Positions 1 to 13,165 of a DNA stretch of 64,000 nt are shown in pieces. The position numbers and the translations under genes are program-made. Below the pieces are notes generated by a model, which was given only the letters and a program-made list of their open reading frames with translations, ran no database searches and had not been told where the DNA came from. Position 1 is the first letter of the stretch. Each line of letters starts with the position of its first letter. The stretch is from Eucommia ulmoides (Eukaryota > Streptophyta > Magnoliopsida > Garryales > Eucommiaceae). The stretch lies in assembly GCA_016647705.1 (NCBI GenBank), contig CM028330.1, positions 53,060,897 to 53,124,896 on the forward strand, given 5' to 3'.

Positions 1-135
1 GCAAAAGGTTAAAAGATTGGACACGTCCCGAACACATGTCGGACGTGTGTAGGTGTCTGACGCGTGTCGAACACGGACACTCAGACTCTGGCGGAGTGTC
101 GGTGCTTCCTAGACTATAACTCAACAAAAGAACAC
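1..135. repeat. Short CGTGTCGGACACG-type repeat
   Basis: Several imperfect copies of a short ACACGTGTCGGACACG-like word follow one another in both orientations and end in a GTCGGTGCTTCCTAG-like stretch. It looks like a small dispersed minisatellite cut by the window edge. No coding sequence is apparent. Confidence 0.4.
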
Positions 136-149
136 ATGTCACCTGACTT

Positions 150-1140
150 GATCATACTCGAGGTTTTGATCACTTTAGGACACCAACATCCTCTTATCAT
201 TTTGATCAAATACCACTTATCTTTTTTATAAATAAAAAATTAATAAATTTTTTATTATAATGACAATTTTACTTTTAATCATTTAAAAAATAATTAAATA
301 ATTAAAAACTAAAATACATAAATAGCCCTTTAAATTTATTATATTTATATATATATTGGTCATTTATTTTTTTACACTAACCTCCATTTTTCAAATATAC
401 ATACCTTTTTAACCCTTTAAAGAAAAAAAAACTTATCTTCTTCCTCCCGTCTCTCTCTCCGCCATCGATCTGCCGCAAGCACAGATCCATGGCAGATCTA
501 TGATCGCGGCAAAGCGGATCTATGTCGTAACACAAATCTGCCATGGATCTGTGCCAGCCACTCTCTCGCTCTTGCCGGTCGTGACAAATTTCATTTATTT
601 TTACATTATTCTCTTAATTTTGAGAAAGTTGAGATAATTCACCGTAAATTTTTCGTTTGTTCGAACATTAATCCGAGGAATCTGTACAGATACAACTTCT
701 TATGCAAGAAATCTCAGTACCTTTTTTTCTTTTTCTTAATGTTGATCGAATTAGTGCTTGTTGAACCAATTCCATTTTCCTTTTGAATGTTGTTCATGTC
801 TGCAAATTATGAAGAGATTGAGCATAGTTAAGGGCTGTTTGGATGGTGTTTGTTTTCTGGAATTTTGGAAAAAAAAAAAAATACAACAATTGATGTGAAT
901 ATATATATATATATATACAGACCTAAATTTTAGATTAATATTAAATTGCATTTCAATGTGTGCAAAGTTTAATTAAAAAATAGAGAGGGTGTTAGTGAAT
1001 TTTGTAAAAAATAAAAGAATAAAAATATATATATTAAGGACATTCATGTCTTTTTACAAGAAAAAAGTAGTCAAAGGAAGTGAATGGTATTTGTAAAATC
1101 ACAGAGAAGATATCTGGTTTAGGGTAAAATGACAGATTCT
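150..1140. mobile_element. Non-autonomous Mutator-like element, family A copy 1
   Basis: The left end (about 150-330) and the reverse complement of the right end (about 1040-1140) both resemble the long terminal inverted repeats of the element at 48878-50023. Shared words include TATCATTTTGATCAAA and TTATTATAATGACAATTTTAC. The interior holds an AGATCCATGGCAGATCTATG-type segment (about 480-565), also present in that other copy, but no recognisable protein. Long AT-rich terminal inverted repeats of roughly 200 bp fit the Mutator superfamily. I could not settle the target-site duplication. Confidence 0.55.
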
Positions 1141-1144
1141 AACC

Positions 1145-1450
1145 ATCATCGGTCAGCGGCCGGCAAAAATCCGGTCATCGGTTGTCATAATTTGTTTTAA
1201 GTTATATTCAACTATTTTTTATCAACATCTTTTTAAGTACTTTTTTTAATTATATTCAATTAATTTTGCAATTGTTGGTCACCGAAAAATTACATGAATA
1301 TAACAAAAAAAAAATTGCACTAAAAAATATATTAAAATGTAACTAACAATAAACATAAAAAATAGTTACATGAAACTAAAAAAAATATATTAAAAAATAG
1401 TTACATATAATTAAAAAAATCCAATGGCCGGTGGTCGACTTTGGCGACCG
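1145..1450. repeat. Inverted-repeat MITE-like sequence
   Basis: It begins CATCGGTCAGCGGCCGG and ends in a roughly inverted GGCCGGTGGTCGACTTTGG, with an AT-rich centre containing repeated TAGTTACATG words. A related structure lies at about 30080-30375. The superfamily is not resolved. Confidence 0.35.
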
Positions 1451-1453
1451 GAG

Positions 1454-1745
1454 GTGTGATGACCCTGTTTCCCAGGGCTGCTTCTTGGTTTCTCCATAAG
1501 GAGAATTAATACTAAATTTGGATAACCTAATAATTTATCTCGTGTAAATCCGAGAAATTTAGAAACTACGACAATAGTTATAATTATCGACGACAATAAT
1601 TTTACTAATTTACTAGAGATAAAATTTTACAAATTACGGTGACAATTTTAATTATCTATTTCTGGAATTAATTTTACAACGGTAAACAATAATTACAATT
1701 ATTACAAATATTAAATTAAAAAATTAATAAAATTTCTTGCGTAGC
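1454..1745 (-). mobile_element. LTR fragment related to the solo LTR at 43062-44344
   Basis: Read on the minus strand, this stretch ends GGAGAAACC...CAGGGTCATCACA. That parallels the end of the solo LTR at 43062-44344, and it shares the upstream words ATAGTTATAATTATCGA and TTTTACAACGGTAAA with the reverse complement of that LTR. It is an old, incomplete LTR remnant with no coding content. Confidence 0.5.
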
Positions 1746-2116
1746 TACATTCCCACAAAATTTTCATTTTCATTTTCATGTAATTATAACTATTTCATGC
1801 AAATTAATAGCTAATATTACCATGAATGTTGCACAATAGCAGTTGGTGCTTAAATCCAAGATAAAATGATATGACAATGCAGATAATATTAATATTATTA
1901 ATATGCTGAAATGTCATAATATAATATCCAACAATTGTGATAATATAACCACATGAAAATAAATACTTTAATATTTATTTGCCTGGATTATGCTCGATTT
2001 TTTTTTTTTTTAATCATTAAAAAAACTGAGATTTTTTTTTTTTAAAAAAAATAACTATAATTATCACACTTTATAATTTATTTCTTCATAACTTCAAAAA
2101 CATTTATGGAACCTAA

Positions 2117-3097
2117 GGTGGCGTTTGGTTAGTGTTCTCACTTTTCTCAACCCAATTGGGATGGGTTGGGTTGGATTGAGTTGAGAATTTTGTTTCCTAC
2201 TATAAATAGAATTGCGTTTGGTAATGTCAATTTTTTTATTTTTTATTTTTGTGCTGAGAACAAAATTGCGTTTGGTAACGATATTATCCTAGAATTATTT
2301 CCAAACAATTGTTTCTTTTATTTCTTTTTCTTTTTCTTCTGTTCTCTTCCTTCGTCTTCGTCTTCACCGAACAAATTCGAATAGATCATCTTCATCTTCC
2401 TTCGTCTTCATCTTCATCTTCATCACATAAATCATCGAACAGGTTAGAGCAACCAAACACAACCCATAATCGATTGAACATATTCTAAAATCGAAATGAA
2501 AATTGAAATCGATTTCGATTTCGAAATCTAAAATCGAAATAGAATTCGAAATGAAAGTGAAGAAATCGAAATCCAAAAGCATTTAGAATGCGATTTCTGA
2601 ATCGAAAATCGAAATAGATATTGAAATCGAAAATCAATTTTGTGATGAAATCAAACCGTTATTCCAATTGCTGAAATCAAACCCCAAAAATTGTTTCGTG
2701 AATGGAATCAATTTCGTCAATGAGACAAAATCGATTTCGAGAACCCAGATCAAGAAGGAGAGAAAGAGAGAAAGAGACAACAACAAACGAACTTACGAAT
2801 GGTTACTTCGATGACGAACAACGTCGCTGCTTGGAGGAGACGAACGGCGACGGTGACGGTGTGAAGTGAAGGCGACGACAACGAAGCCTGGAGAGGAGTA
2901 GGAGACGAAGACGGTGACGGCGATGATAAGAAGACGAAGGCGATGACGGCTATGGCGAGAAGACAAAGACGAAGACGATGATGAAGGAGGCCGACAGGAG
3001 CTCAGATGATGAGAATTGAGAGAGAGAATTGAATCTCTCATTTTAATTTCATGTAATGCCAAGCGTGTCCCTACTTTAGGTTGAGTTTTTTGGGGCA

Positions 3098-3133
<36 letters not shown>

Positions 3134-3282
3134 ATTTTTTGTTTCTCCTTTCTTTAACTTTTCAAGAATCAATTCTCATTTTTTGGATTGGGTTGGGTTT
3201 TATGTTTGCCAAACGCGTTCCTAGAAATCAATCCCAAAATTTTTGGGTTGGGTTGGGTTGAAAACACTAACCAAATGGGGCC
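2117..3282. mobile_element. PIF/Harbinger-like non-autonomous element
   Basis: The ends are inverted: GGTGGCGTTTGGTTAGTGTT on the left, and on the right the complement of GGCCCCATTTGGTTAGTGTT. A TAA duplication lies outside each end (2114-2116 and 3283-3285). A 3-bp TAA/TTA duplication plus a GG...TTTGGT terminus is typical of PIF/Harbinger MITEs. The 1.17 kb interior contains repeated AATCGAAAT words, a GA/CGACGA-rich stretch and a run of about 30 A (3100-3130). I see no transposase. Confidence 0.7.
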
Positions 3283-4179
3283 TAACTAAACGTGGTTTTC
3301 TCATGCAAAACATAAATAAATTAAAGTTTACATAATTTATTATTATTATTGTAAGACCTCAATTGTAGCACTTACGTCATTTTAATTACATTTTAAAGTA
3401 TTTGGGAAAATTCGGGAGAATTTGAGTCAATTAAAAATTCAAATTAAAAAGTTTAGGGGTCAAATTGAAAATTTAAGAAAACATTCTATCCAAAATTGTC
3501 ATTTAATTTTTTAATTGAAACTTAAAAGGAGTGAAATTTCAATTTTAGAACTTTTAAAAAGTTGATTTTGGACTAAAAAGAGGATTTTAAAAATTAGGGA
3601 GAGAAAAGAGTAATTATATAAAAGTTTTATTTTAATATAAATATATATATAAACCCATTTGTGCGCGTGTGCTGTGTGCCGTGAAGATCCGCCGGAGACA
3701 GGGGAAATCGGGAAGTGGGCGACGTGGCATTGCTAGATCAAATTCTACACCACCAAAATCATGCATATAAATGGATCCATGCAAGCCATCATGATCAAAA
3801 TCTATGAGAATATCAAATTCAGTAGAGAACAAATCCAGAAATCTAGAGAGAGAAAGAGGATCGAAGGGAGGTTGTCGGATTTTCCTGATCACCAGTGAAG
3901 GTAGGTTCTCGGGTGTGTATGTGCATATGTTGGTAGTCAAATGTGATCTGTTCTATTCCGTCGAAAGTGTGTGGATCTCTTCATCCGTGTGTGCGACGGC
4001 GTGTGTGTATGTGTGCGCTCTGTTTTTCTGCCGACTGTGGGTATTAGTATGTGTGTGTTTCATTGCATGCATGTGTGGTTGGTTGTGTATGTGTTTTGTT
4101 GTATGTGGTCGATCTGGTAGTGGGTGTATGTGTCCCAATTTTTGACAATGAATAGTTGGCGATCCTCAGCCATCGTCTG

Positions 4180-5071
4180 TGTTGGAGCAAATGAATTTTG
4201 AAATTATTTTTTATAGAAAGTGTCAAATGTTTTCCCTCTATCCCACATTGATTGGGAGAAGAGATAATGAGGAGTATATCTAGGAGTATATGAGATACTT
4301 GAGGTGTGCCCCAAGAGGTACCCACATTTTGTGGAAGGGAGAGGAGCTACATCCCTACTGGTTTACCACGCGCGCGCGCGCCGCCGCCGCCGTCCTTCCT
4401 ACCGTGCCGAGTCGAGTCGAGTCTCGTGTGTGATGAGGTGGCACTTATATAGTTTTTCAGATAAAATTTATTTAAAATAATTATTTTTATTATTAAAATA
4501 AAAATTATTTGGTCTATAAATACTCTCGATTTCTTCTGTTTCAATGATACAAAAACGTTCAAAAATCATTCTTCATTTTTTCTAAAATTGTTCTTCGTTC
4601 TCGAAACTGTTCCGAAACAGTACACTGTGTTCTTTTTTCTCAGTTCAGAACTGTTGTGTTTTGTTCCGAAACTATTCTGAAACAGTTTCATTCTTCACTG
4701 TTTCGGTCTCTTCCATTTTGTTCTGTTCCGGAACTGTTCTGTTATGTTCCGAATCTATTCTGTTCTGTTCCGGATCTGATCTGTTCTGTTCCGGTATTGT
4801 TTTTTCAGTTCAACTTTGATTTCCGAGCAGTTTGTTTGTTTTACGAACAGTGTGTGAAGGATATTTGGTTTTTAGGACTTCTACAGTGTAAAGAACGTCC
4901 TAAACATAGGAGATTTTTGGACTGTTTTATCCTGGGGACGACGAGGCTAAAATACTGCTTGCACGCTTCTTGGGCAGAGCCATAAAAAGTCTTAAAGAGA
5001 GCGATCTAGTCCGCGACTCAACCCAAGCTAATTCGGTAAACTCGTTCTTTATTAATTTCTGCAGTAACAAT
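4180..5071 (+). repeat. 5' LTR of the copia element
   Basis: It begins TGTTGGAGCAAATG and ends near AATTTCTGCAG. It contains a TATA-like TATAAATACT (about 4515), followed by a stretch rich in TGTTCCGAAACTG and TTCTGTTC words. The exact 3' border is uncertain by about 10 bp. Confidence 0.8.
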
Positions 5072-5169
5072 TTTAAGACGTTTATTTTTTGCCAATTATC
5101 TACTACGATGTTTATTGTTGATCTTAACAAGCCCTTTCGTTTCGAAGGGTTTCATTTTAAAAGATGAAG

Positions 5170-5935
5170 ATAGAAGATGTTATTTTTTCTAACTATCAAA
5201 AAAGTAGCATATGTCTGTACTACTGAAAAACGTGTATTACCGAAAGATCCTATCGATACCCAGATTCAGGAAGATAAGAAATGGGCTAAAAATGATTTTC
5301 GTTGTAAGCATTGTATTCTTAATGGTGTGTCTGATGATCTGTATGATTATTACTGTTCGAACAAAACTGTCAAGAAAAATTGGGATGTTCTTTCAAAGAA
5401 ATATGACACTAAAGAGGCTAGAACGAAGAAATATGCTGTAAGTCGGTATCTGAAATATCAAATGACGGACGATAAATCTGTGAAAGCTCAGTCTCATGAA
5501 CTTCAGAAAATTGCTCATGAAATAATTGCTGAAGGTATGTCCCTTGATGAACAATTTCAAGTTACTATTTTAATTAACAAATTACTCATTTCTTGGAAAA
5601 ATTTTAAGAATACTCTCAGGCACAAAACAAAAGAGTTTTATTTAGAGAGTTTGATCACTCGTCTTCGGATTGATGAGGAAGCCCGAAAACAAGATAAAAA
5701 TATGAAGTGCTTGTTATGTCCAACAACGCTCACAGAAAATCGTCATCTGCAATTTTGAAACCCAAAAGAAAAAATAAAGAATCATAATCAGAATCGCCAC
5801 CACAACAACCAGAACAGAAATGCACTTCAAAATCAGAATAAGTTGAAACCCTATTCAAGAAATACTTCTAAACAGTTTACCTGCTTCAACTATAGAAAGG
5901 AGAGCCATATGGCTCGGAACTGCCGGTAAAGACGT
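5170..5935 (+). pseudogene. copia gag region (fossil)
   Basis: The stretch 5177-5755 encodes a gag-like helical region (KKNWDVLSKKYDT and EIIAEGMSLDEQFQV are typical of plant copia gag). It is followed at about 5875-5930 by a zinc-knuckle-like CFNY...HMARNC. Broken; recognised only as the remains of a retrotransposon capsid gene. Confidence 0.75.
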
Positions 5936-5999
5936 CATCCTGCTCCGCAGGCGAATCTTATCGAGGACCAACTTATTGCTATGATTTCTGAAATTAACA

Positions 6000-8900
6000 T
6001 AGTTGGTGGATCTGAAGGATGGTAGGTAGATACGGGTGCCTCACGCCATGTCTGTTATGATCGTGCTATGTTCAAAACTTATTTTGAAAGTGAAGATAAG
6101 AAAGTATTGCTGGGTGATTCCTACTCCACTATTGTTGCTGGTTCTGGTGACGTAGAATTGAAGTTTATCTGTGAAAATATGGTCATTCTTAAGGATGTTC
6201 TACATACCCCAGAGATGAGAAAGAATTTTAGTTTCGGGCTATCTTCTTAACAAGACAGGGTTCACTCAAACTATCGGGGCTGATTTGTACACCTTAACCA
6301 AAAATAATATTTTTGTTGGGAAGGGTTATGCAACTAATAGAATGTTCAAACTGAATGTTGATGCTAATAAAAAAAATTCTTCTGCTTATATAATGTGTTC
6401 TTTTAATATTTGACATACTAGACTTTGTCACGTTAACAAACGCATTATTAAAAACTTAAGTAACTTAGAACTAATTTCTAAATTATCTTTGAATGATTCT
6501 GAAAAACGTGAATTTTGTAGTCAAGCTAAAATTACCAAAATCTCTCATAAATTAGTAATTAGAGAATCTGAATCTCTTGACTTGATACATTCTGATATTT
6601 ATGAATTTGATGGTGTCTTGACTAGGAATGGTAAATGCTATTTTATTATATTCATAGATGATTGTTCTGATTATACTTATGTTTTTCTTATGAAAAATAA
6701 AAGTGAAGCACTTGATATGTTTAAATTGTTTGTGATTGAGATTGAAAATCAATGCAATAAGAAAATTAAGAGGTTGCGGAGTGATAGAGGAACCAAATAT
6801 GATTCTGATATGTTTATTGAATTTTATAATTCTCATGAGATTATTCATGAAAAAAATGCACCCTATTCTCCTGAAATGAATGGTAAGGCAGAAAGGAAAA
6901 ATAGAACTTTTGTTGAATCTGTAGTTGCTATTTTGCTTAACTCTGGTGGGGTGAGATTTTATTGACTGTTTGTTATGTGCTTAATAGAGTTCCCAAATCG
7001 CATAGTAAAATTTCACTGTATGAAGTTTTCAAAAATAAGAAATCAAATTTGTCTTATTTTAAAACTTAGGGTTGTTTGGCATATGTTCGGATCCCTGATC
7101 CAAAAATGAAAAAACTTGCTAGTCGAGTTTATGAATGTGTTTTTATTGGTTATGCTGTGAATAGCAAAACTTATAGATTTTACGACTTGCATGATCATGT
7201 TATTATTGAATTTAATGATACTGATTTTTATGAATATAGATTTCCGTTTAAATTGAAGAATAGTGGGGGCTCGACATCTAATAATATGCCTATCATTAAA
7301 ATTAATGAGCCTGATAATAAATTAGAATTTGAACCTAGAAAAAGTAAACGGACTAGTATTGCTAAGGATTATGGTTCGGATTTCTTTGCATATACTTTAG
7401 AGGAGGATCCGCACACCCTCCAAGAGACATTGTCCTCTATAGATGCCAATTTGTGGCAAGAGGCCATAGATGATGAAATGGTCTCTCTCGAGTCAAATAA
7501 AACTTGACATTTAGTAGATTTACTTCCTGGTTGTAAAACAATAGGATGTAAATGAATTTTTAAGAAGAAATTGAAACCCGATAGAACCATTGATAAATAT
7601 AAGGCTCGTCTAGTAGCCAAAGGGTTTAGACAAAGAGAGAATGTAGATTTCTTTAATACCTTCTCACCTGTCTCTAGAATTACTTCTATTCGTGTGCTTT
7701 TATCACTTGCTGCTATTCATGATCTTATTGTGCACCAAATAGATGTTAAAACTGCTTTTTTAAATGGTGAATTAGAAGAAAAGATTTATATGGATCAACC
7801 TAAAGGATTTGTTATTCCTGGTCAAGAAAACAAAGTATGCAAATTATAGAAATCTCTTTATGGTTTGAAACAAGCACCTAAGCAATGACATGAGAAATTT
7901 GATAATCTAGTCATTTCACATGGTTTTAAAGTAAATGAAAGTGACAAATGCATATATTATAAATCTGAAAATGATATTTGCACTATTATATGTCTTTATG
8001 TGGATGACTTGCTGATTTTTTGTTCTAATATTCATATTGTGAATAATGTAGAATCCATGTTATGTGCTAATTTTGACATGAAAGATCTTGGTGAAACAAA
8101 TGTAATTTTTGGTATTAAAATAACTAGGTCTAAACATGGAATTTCTTTGGATCAATCTCATTATATAGAGAAGATTCTAAAGAAATACAATTTTTTTTTT
8201 AATTGTAAATCAGCATGTACTCCTTATGACCCTAGTGTGAAGTTGTTCAAGAACATCGGTGACGGTGTTAGACAATCTGAGTATGCCGGCATCATAGGCA
8301 GTCTTCGATATACCACTAATTGCACTAGGCCCGACATAGCGTATGCTGTGGGATTACTATACAGGTTTACAAGCAGACCTAGTATTGAGCATTGGCATAC
8401 TATTGACAGGATCATGAGATACCTAAAAAGAACTATGAACCTTGGATTACATTATCAGAAGTTTCCCGCTGTTCTGGAAAGATATAGCGATGCTGATTGG
8501 AATACTCTTTTAGATGACTCCAAGGCAACTAGCGGTTATATATTTAGTATAGCTGGTGGAGCTGTTTCTTGAAAATCTAAGAAACAGACTATTTTGGCTC
8601 AATCTACTATGGAGTCTGAGATGATTGCACTAGCTTCGGCTTGTTTAAAACTGCTTTTTTAAATGGTGAATTAGAAGAAAAGATTTATATGGATCAACCT
8701 AAAGGATTTGTTATTCCTGGTCAAGAAAACAAAGTATGCAAATTATAGAAATCTCTTTATGGTTTGAAACAAGCACCTAAGCAATGACATGAGAAATTTG
8801 ATAATCTAGTCATTTCACATGGTTTTAAAGTAAATGAAAGTGACAAATGCATATATTATAAATCTGAAAATGATATTTGCACTATTATATGTCTTTATGT

Positions 8901-9849
8901 GGATGACTTGCTGATTTTTTGTTCTAATATTCATATTGTGAATAATGTAGAATCCATGTTATGTGCTAATTTTGACATGAAAGATCTTGGTGAAACAAAT
9001 GTAATTTTTGGTATTAAAATAACTAGGTCTAAACATGGAATTTCTTTGGATCAATCTCATTATATAGAGAAGATTCTAAAGAAATACAATTTTTTTTTTA
9101 ATTGTAAATCAGCATGTACTCCTTATGACCCTAGTGTGAAGTTGTTCAAGAACATCGGTGACGGTGTTAGACAATCTGAGTATGCCGGCATCATAGGCAG
9201 TCTTCGATATACCACTAATTGCACTAGGCCCGACATAGCGTATGCTGTGGGATTACTATACAGGTTTACAAGCAGACCTAGTATTGAGCATTGGCATACT
9301 ATTGACAGGATCATGAGATACCTAAAAAGAACTATGAACCTTGGATTACATTATCAGAAGTTTCCCGCTGTTCTGGAAAGATATAGCGATGCTGATTGGA
9401 ATACTCTTTTAGATGACTCCAAGGCAACTAGCGGTTATATATTTAGTATAGCTGGTGGAGCTGTTTCTTGAAAATCTAAGAAACAGACTATTTTGGCTCA
9501 ATCTACTATGGAGTCTGAGATGATTGCACTAGCTTCGGCTAGTGAGGAAGCAGGGTGGGTAAAGAGCCTGCTTTTTGATATCCCTTTATGGGAGAGACCG
9601 ATTCCAACTGCATTGATCCATTGCAATAGTACCGCGACTATTGCAAAGATTCAGAACCGTTATTATAATGGGAAAAAACGACAAATACGTCGCAAACACA
9701 ACACTATTGGGGAGTATATTTCTATAGGGGCTATGAGAGTGGATCATGTATGGTCTGATGATAACTTAGCCGATCATTTGACAAAAGGATTAGCTCGAGA
9801 AAAAGTTTACAAAACATTGAAAGGAATGGGACTCAAGCCCATGGATTGA
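6000..9849 (+). pseudogene. copia pol region (fossil)
   Basis: In order: a DTGAS protease-like motif near 6030, a pre-integrase domain near 6400, an integrase core at about 6560-6960, reverse transcriptase from about 7570, and an RNase H region ending at 9849. Reverse transcriptase words include VHQIDVKTAFLNGELEE and LYVDDLL; the RNase H end contains WSDDNLADHLTKGLA. The frame is broken many times. A segment of about 0.9 kb covering reverse transcriptase and the start of RNase H is present twice in direct order. Confidence 0.85.
7740..9545 (+). repeat. Internal direct duplication of about 0.9 kb in copia pol
   Basis: Two tandem copies of about 0.9 kb, starting around KTAFLNGELEE and ending around the IALAS part of RNase H, appear identical by eye. 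The LTRs of the same element differ at many places. The duplication is therefore either much younger than the insertion or an assembly artefact. Confidence 0.85.
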
Positions 9850-10410
9850 CGAGTCACTTGTGAGGGAAACCTAACCTATAGACTGGAGATCCCAAGAAAT
9901 AGGTTCAAAGGATAATAACAACTCATGAAGTGATATAAAGATAATCATGCTATAATAATGATTTTGAGTTCTATTCCAAATATATGTTGTTTGAAGCATG
10001 ACATCCTGAAGCAATAGAAGGTTGAGTTTTCTTTTATTAACTCTTAATGAGATCTATACTCTATTTGGAGTGGAGTACCTAGCTACAGGAGTACTCTTGA
10101 TAGATTCACCTATGTAAATGTGGAAGTGTGGCCGCTTCCTATGGAATTTTTGGACAAATTCTCTAGAGCGTTCACTATACTGGGATATACGTGTATGGCG
10201 GTAAAGCACGGGCTTTTGGACTACACCTTGATAAAGTTGTGTGTGTGATATTGTTAGAGATAGAGTTCAAAATTACGAGTTACTCTAGTATAAGCTAAAT
10301 CATCTTTACTATGTAAAGGTTCAAGTCAACAAACACATTTACTTATACACAATCTTATATTGTTTTATACTGCTCGATGAAACATTGTTTTAAAAATTCA
10401 AGTGGGGAAT

Positions 10411-11398
10411 TGTTGGAGCAAATGAATTTTGAAATTATTTTTTTATAGAAAGTGTCAAATGTTTTCCCTCTATTCCCTCTATCTCACATTGGTTGAGAGA
10501 AGAGGTAATGAAGAGTATATCTAGGGGTATGTGAGATACTTGGGGTGTGCCCCAAGGAGTACCCACATTTTGTGGAGGAGAGAGGAGCTACATCCTTACT
10601 GGTACCACACACGCGCGTGTGCCGCCGTCGCCGTCCGTCCTGCCGTACCGAGTCGAGTCGAGTCGCTCGTGTGATGAGGAGGCACTTATATAGTTTTTTA
10701 GATAAAATTTATTTAAAATAATTATTTTTATTATTAAAATAAAAATTCTTTTCAGAACGATTTTTTATTGTTTGACCTGGTAAAATCGTTCCCACGATTT
10801 TTGCTCCCACATCCGAGATCTCTCTCCCATTTTCAAACCACTTGGCAACATTTTCAGTCGGCTATTTTTGTCTATAAATACTTTCAATTTCTTCTGTTTC
10901 AGTGATACCAAAAACGTTCAGAAATTGTTCTTCATTTTTTCTGAAATTGTCATTCGTTCCCAAAACTATTCTGAAACAGTACACTGTGTTCTTCTTCGTC
11001 AGTTCAAAACTGTTGTGTTCTGTTCCGAAACCGTTTTCAAACAGTTTCGTTCTTCACTGTTCCGGTCTCTTCCGTTCTGTTTTGTTCTGTTATGTTCCAG
11101 ATTTGATCTGTTCTGTTCCGGTACTGTTTCTTCAATTCAACTTTGATTTTCGAGCAGTTTGTTCATTTTACAAATAGTGTGTGAAGGGTGTTTGGTTTTC
11201 GGGACTTCTACAATGCAAAGAACATTTTAGACAGAGAAGATTTCTGAGCTGTTTTATCCTGGGGACAACGAGGCTAAAATACTGCTTGCATGATTCTTGG
11301 GTAGAGCCGCGAAACGTCTTAAAGAGAGCGACCTAATCCGCGACTCAACCCAAGCTAATTCGGTAAACTCGTTCTTTATTAATTTCTGCAGAAACAAT
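10411..11398 (+). repeat. 3' LTR of the copia element
   Basis: It starts TGTTGGAGCAAATG directly after a purine-rich AAGTGGGGAAT tract (polypurine tract). It follows the 5' LTR along its length and also has a segment near 10750-10860 not present there. It ends near TTTCTGCAGAAACAAT. Confidence 0.8.
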
Positions 11399-13000
11399 GT
11401 GTGTGTTTCGGTTGTTACAGATGTGTGCATAAGGGTGTGTGTGTTTTCCTTTGATAATTGCTGTGTGTTTTCCTTTGATAATTGTTGTGTGAATGTGTGG
11501 GTTGATGAGTGAGGAAGCGTCGGAAGAGATGTGTGTGTGGGTTCTGATAGTTGAGGGTGGTCATTGGAGCTGGTAGGAAAAGAGGGAGAGCGACAGTTGT
11601 GTGAGGATTCTGTCCGTGGTGTGTGGGTGCTGCACGGTTGTCTGGTCCGGCAGTGGGAGCAGGTGATCGGCTACGAGAGGTCGTCGTCGATCAGCTGAGA
11701 TGAAACGGAAACCAAGACGGTAATTATAGGTGTGTGGATTGCATGTATGATCGTCACCATTCATCGTCGTGTGCTGTGGGTGTGTTGTCGACGGCGATTG
11801 TGGGTTGTGCATGTGTTATGTTTGTGTATGTATGCTCTATTTTGATCAGTTACGTGGGTGTATGTGTATGTGTGTGGTTGTTCGGTCAGATAGGAAGGTG
11901 TGGAGGTGGTCGCTCGTCCTTGTGCTGGTGTGTGTGTGTGTGTTGTTCAACACTGGTTGGTTGAGTGTGTATGTGTGCGCGTTGTGTCTGTTGCTGTGGG
12001 TGTGCGTGTGTTGATCGCCGACGGAAGGTTGTCGGAGGAAAATAGAACTGGTGGGGGGCGGCGAGAATCGATCGGTGGCAAAGAACCCAACAAACAGAAC
12101 CGAAGCAGAAAAATAAAAAGAAAGAAGAAGAGGAGAAGAAAAAAAGAAATTACACAAAGAACCCCAATAAAATTCAAAATCCATCTCGCAACCCGTGAAC
12201 GATTCGGAATGGATAACATTTTTCGTTAAGTTTATTTTAGTTTATTAAATTAAATTCTAGCATCAAAATTTTGTAACCAGAATAATAAAATTGGGACCGT
12301 TCACATGAATAAATATTATACAGTAATTAGTAACGGAGCGAAATTAACTGAATAACAATTGTCATAAATAAAATGTGGGGAATGGAAAAAATACGGAACT
12401 TGGGGGCTGCATTACATGATTAGGTTATTTTACATAAAATATTAATTTAGACCCTATTACCATTAGGTTCGCAGGCACTGGAGTATCGGTAGCAACTAGT
12501 CAATAAAAATTGCTCGGAGCGATAGCCAGGTGAGTGTACTGTCTTCTAGTAAATCTATTTTTGTATATATATATGATGAAAAATGTGTTTATTTAAAACT
12601 GGACAACTTTATAACTTATATGGATCAAGCGATTTTGGTTGGTTGTGAAATTGTAGAATTGTGGATTTCGTTGGTTTTAAAAGAAGATGGAAAAATCATA
12701 TTTAAATTAAATCAGTTTTGGGGGATAGAGGTTGATGTTATTGATTTGACGATATTGTTGATTAGACGATGCTATTGATTCGTAATTTGACGATGATGTT
12801 ATTGATTTGACGATGTTATTGACTTCACGATACTATAGTATTTATCTACTTCGGCAGAGTGATGAATTATCTGCTTCGGTGATAATTATCTGCTTCCGCA
12901 GAGTGATGGATGTCCATTAGGAAGGCAAATCCTACGGATGGTACGGTACCGTTGCAACTCCCGATCGTGAGGTTAAAACGATCACATGGCTAGTCGGGGC

Positions 13001-13165
13001 GTGGTGTGATGTGATAAGGTGTGGTGTAATGTGGGGCGTGGTATGATGTGATGAGGTGTGGTGTGATGTGGGGTGTGGTATGATGTGATGTGGTGTGGTG
13101 TGATGTGATGTGATGTGGTGTCGTATGTGGTGTTTTGTCGTATATGGTCTTTTGTTGTATATGGT
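13001..13165 (+). repeat. GATGTGATGTGGTGTG minisatellite
   Basis: About 160 bp of imperfect repeats built from TGATGTG and GTGGTGTG units with no cytosine-rich strand switching. It lies in the right half of the split solo LTR. Apparent open frames across it are low-complexity artefacts. Confidence 0.8.

Larger units (their letters stand above)
4180..11398 (+). mobile_element. Ty1/copia retrotransposon, broken, nested in a solo LTR
   Basis: Two long direct repeats (4180-5071 and 10411-11398) bracket an internal region with gag, a zinc knuckle, an aspartic protease, integrase, reverse transcriptase and RNase H. Protease-integrase-RT is the copia order. The element sits inside the solo LTR 3350-13770, so it is the younger of the two. 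GTCTG at 4175-4179 and GTGTG after the 3' repeat may be an eroded target duplication. The coding region is broken in many places (roughly ten) and includes a duplicated segment. The two LTRs differ at many positions, so the insertion is not recent. A solo LTR of the same family lies at 60079-60946. Confidence 0.9.

Noticed and set aside
2364-2582. Asp/Phe/Ile-rich minus-strand open frame
   Set aside because: Derived from repeated AATCGAAAT words within the Harbinger-like element.
3804-4145. Cys/Val-rich open frame of 113 codons
   Set aside because: Made of TG-rich simple sequence (GTGTGTATGTG) in an LTR. No conserved pattern beyond the dinucleotide repeat.
11734-12229. Several overlapping Cys/Val- and Lys/Arg-rich open frames
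   Set aside because: TG-rich and A-rich low-complexity DNA in the right half of a solo LTR. Frames exist on both strands at once.
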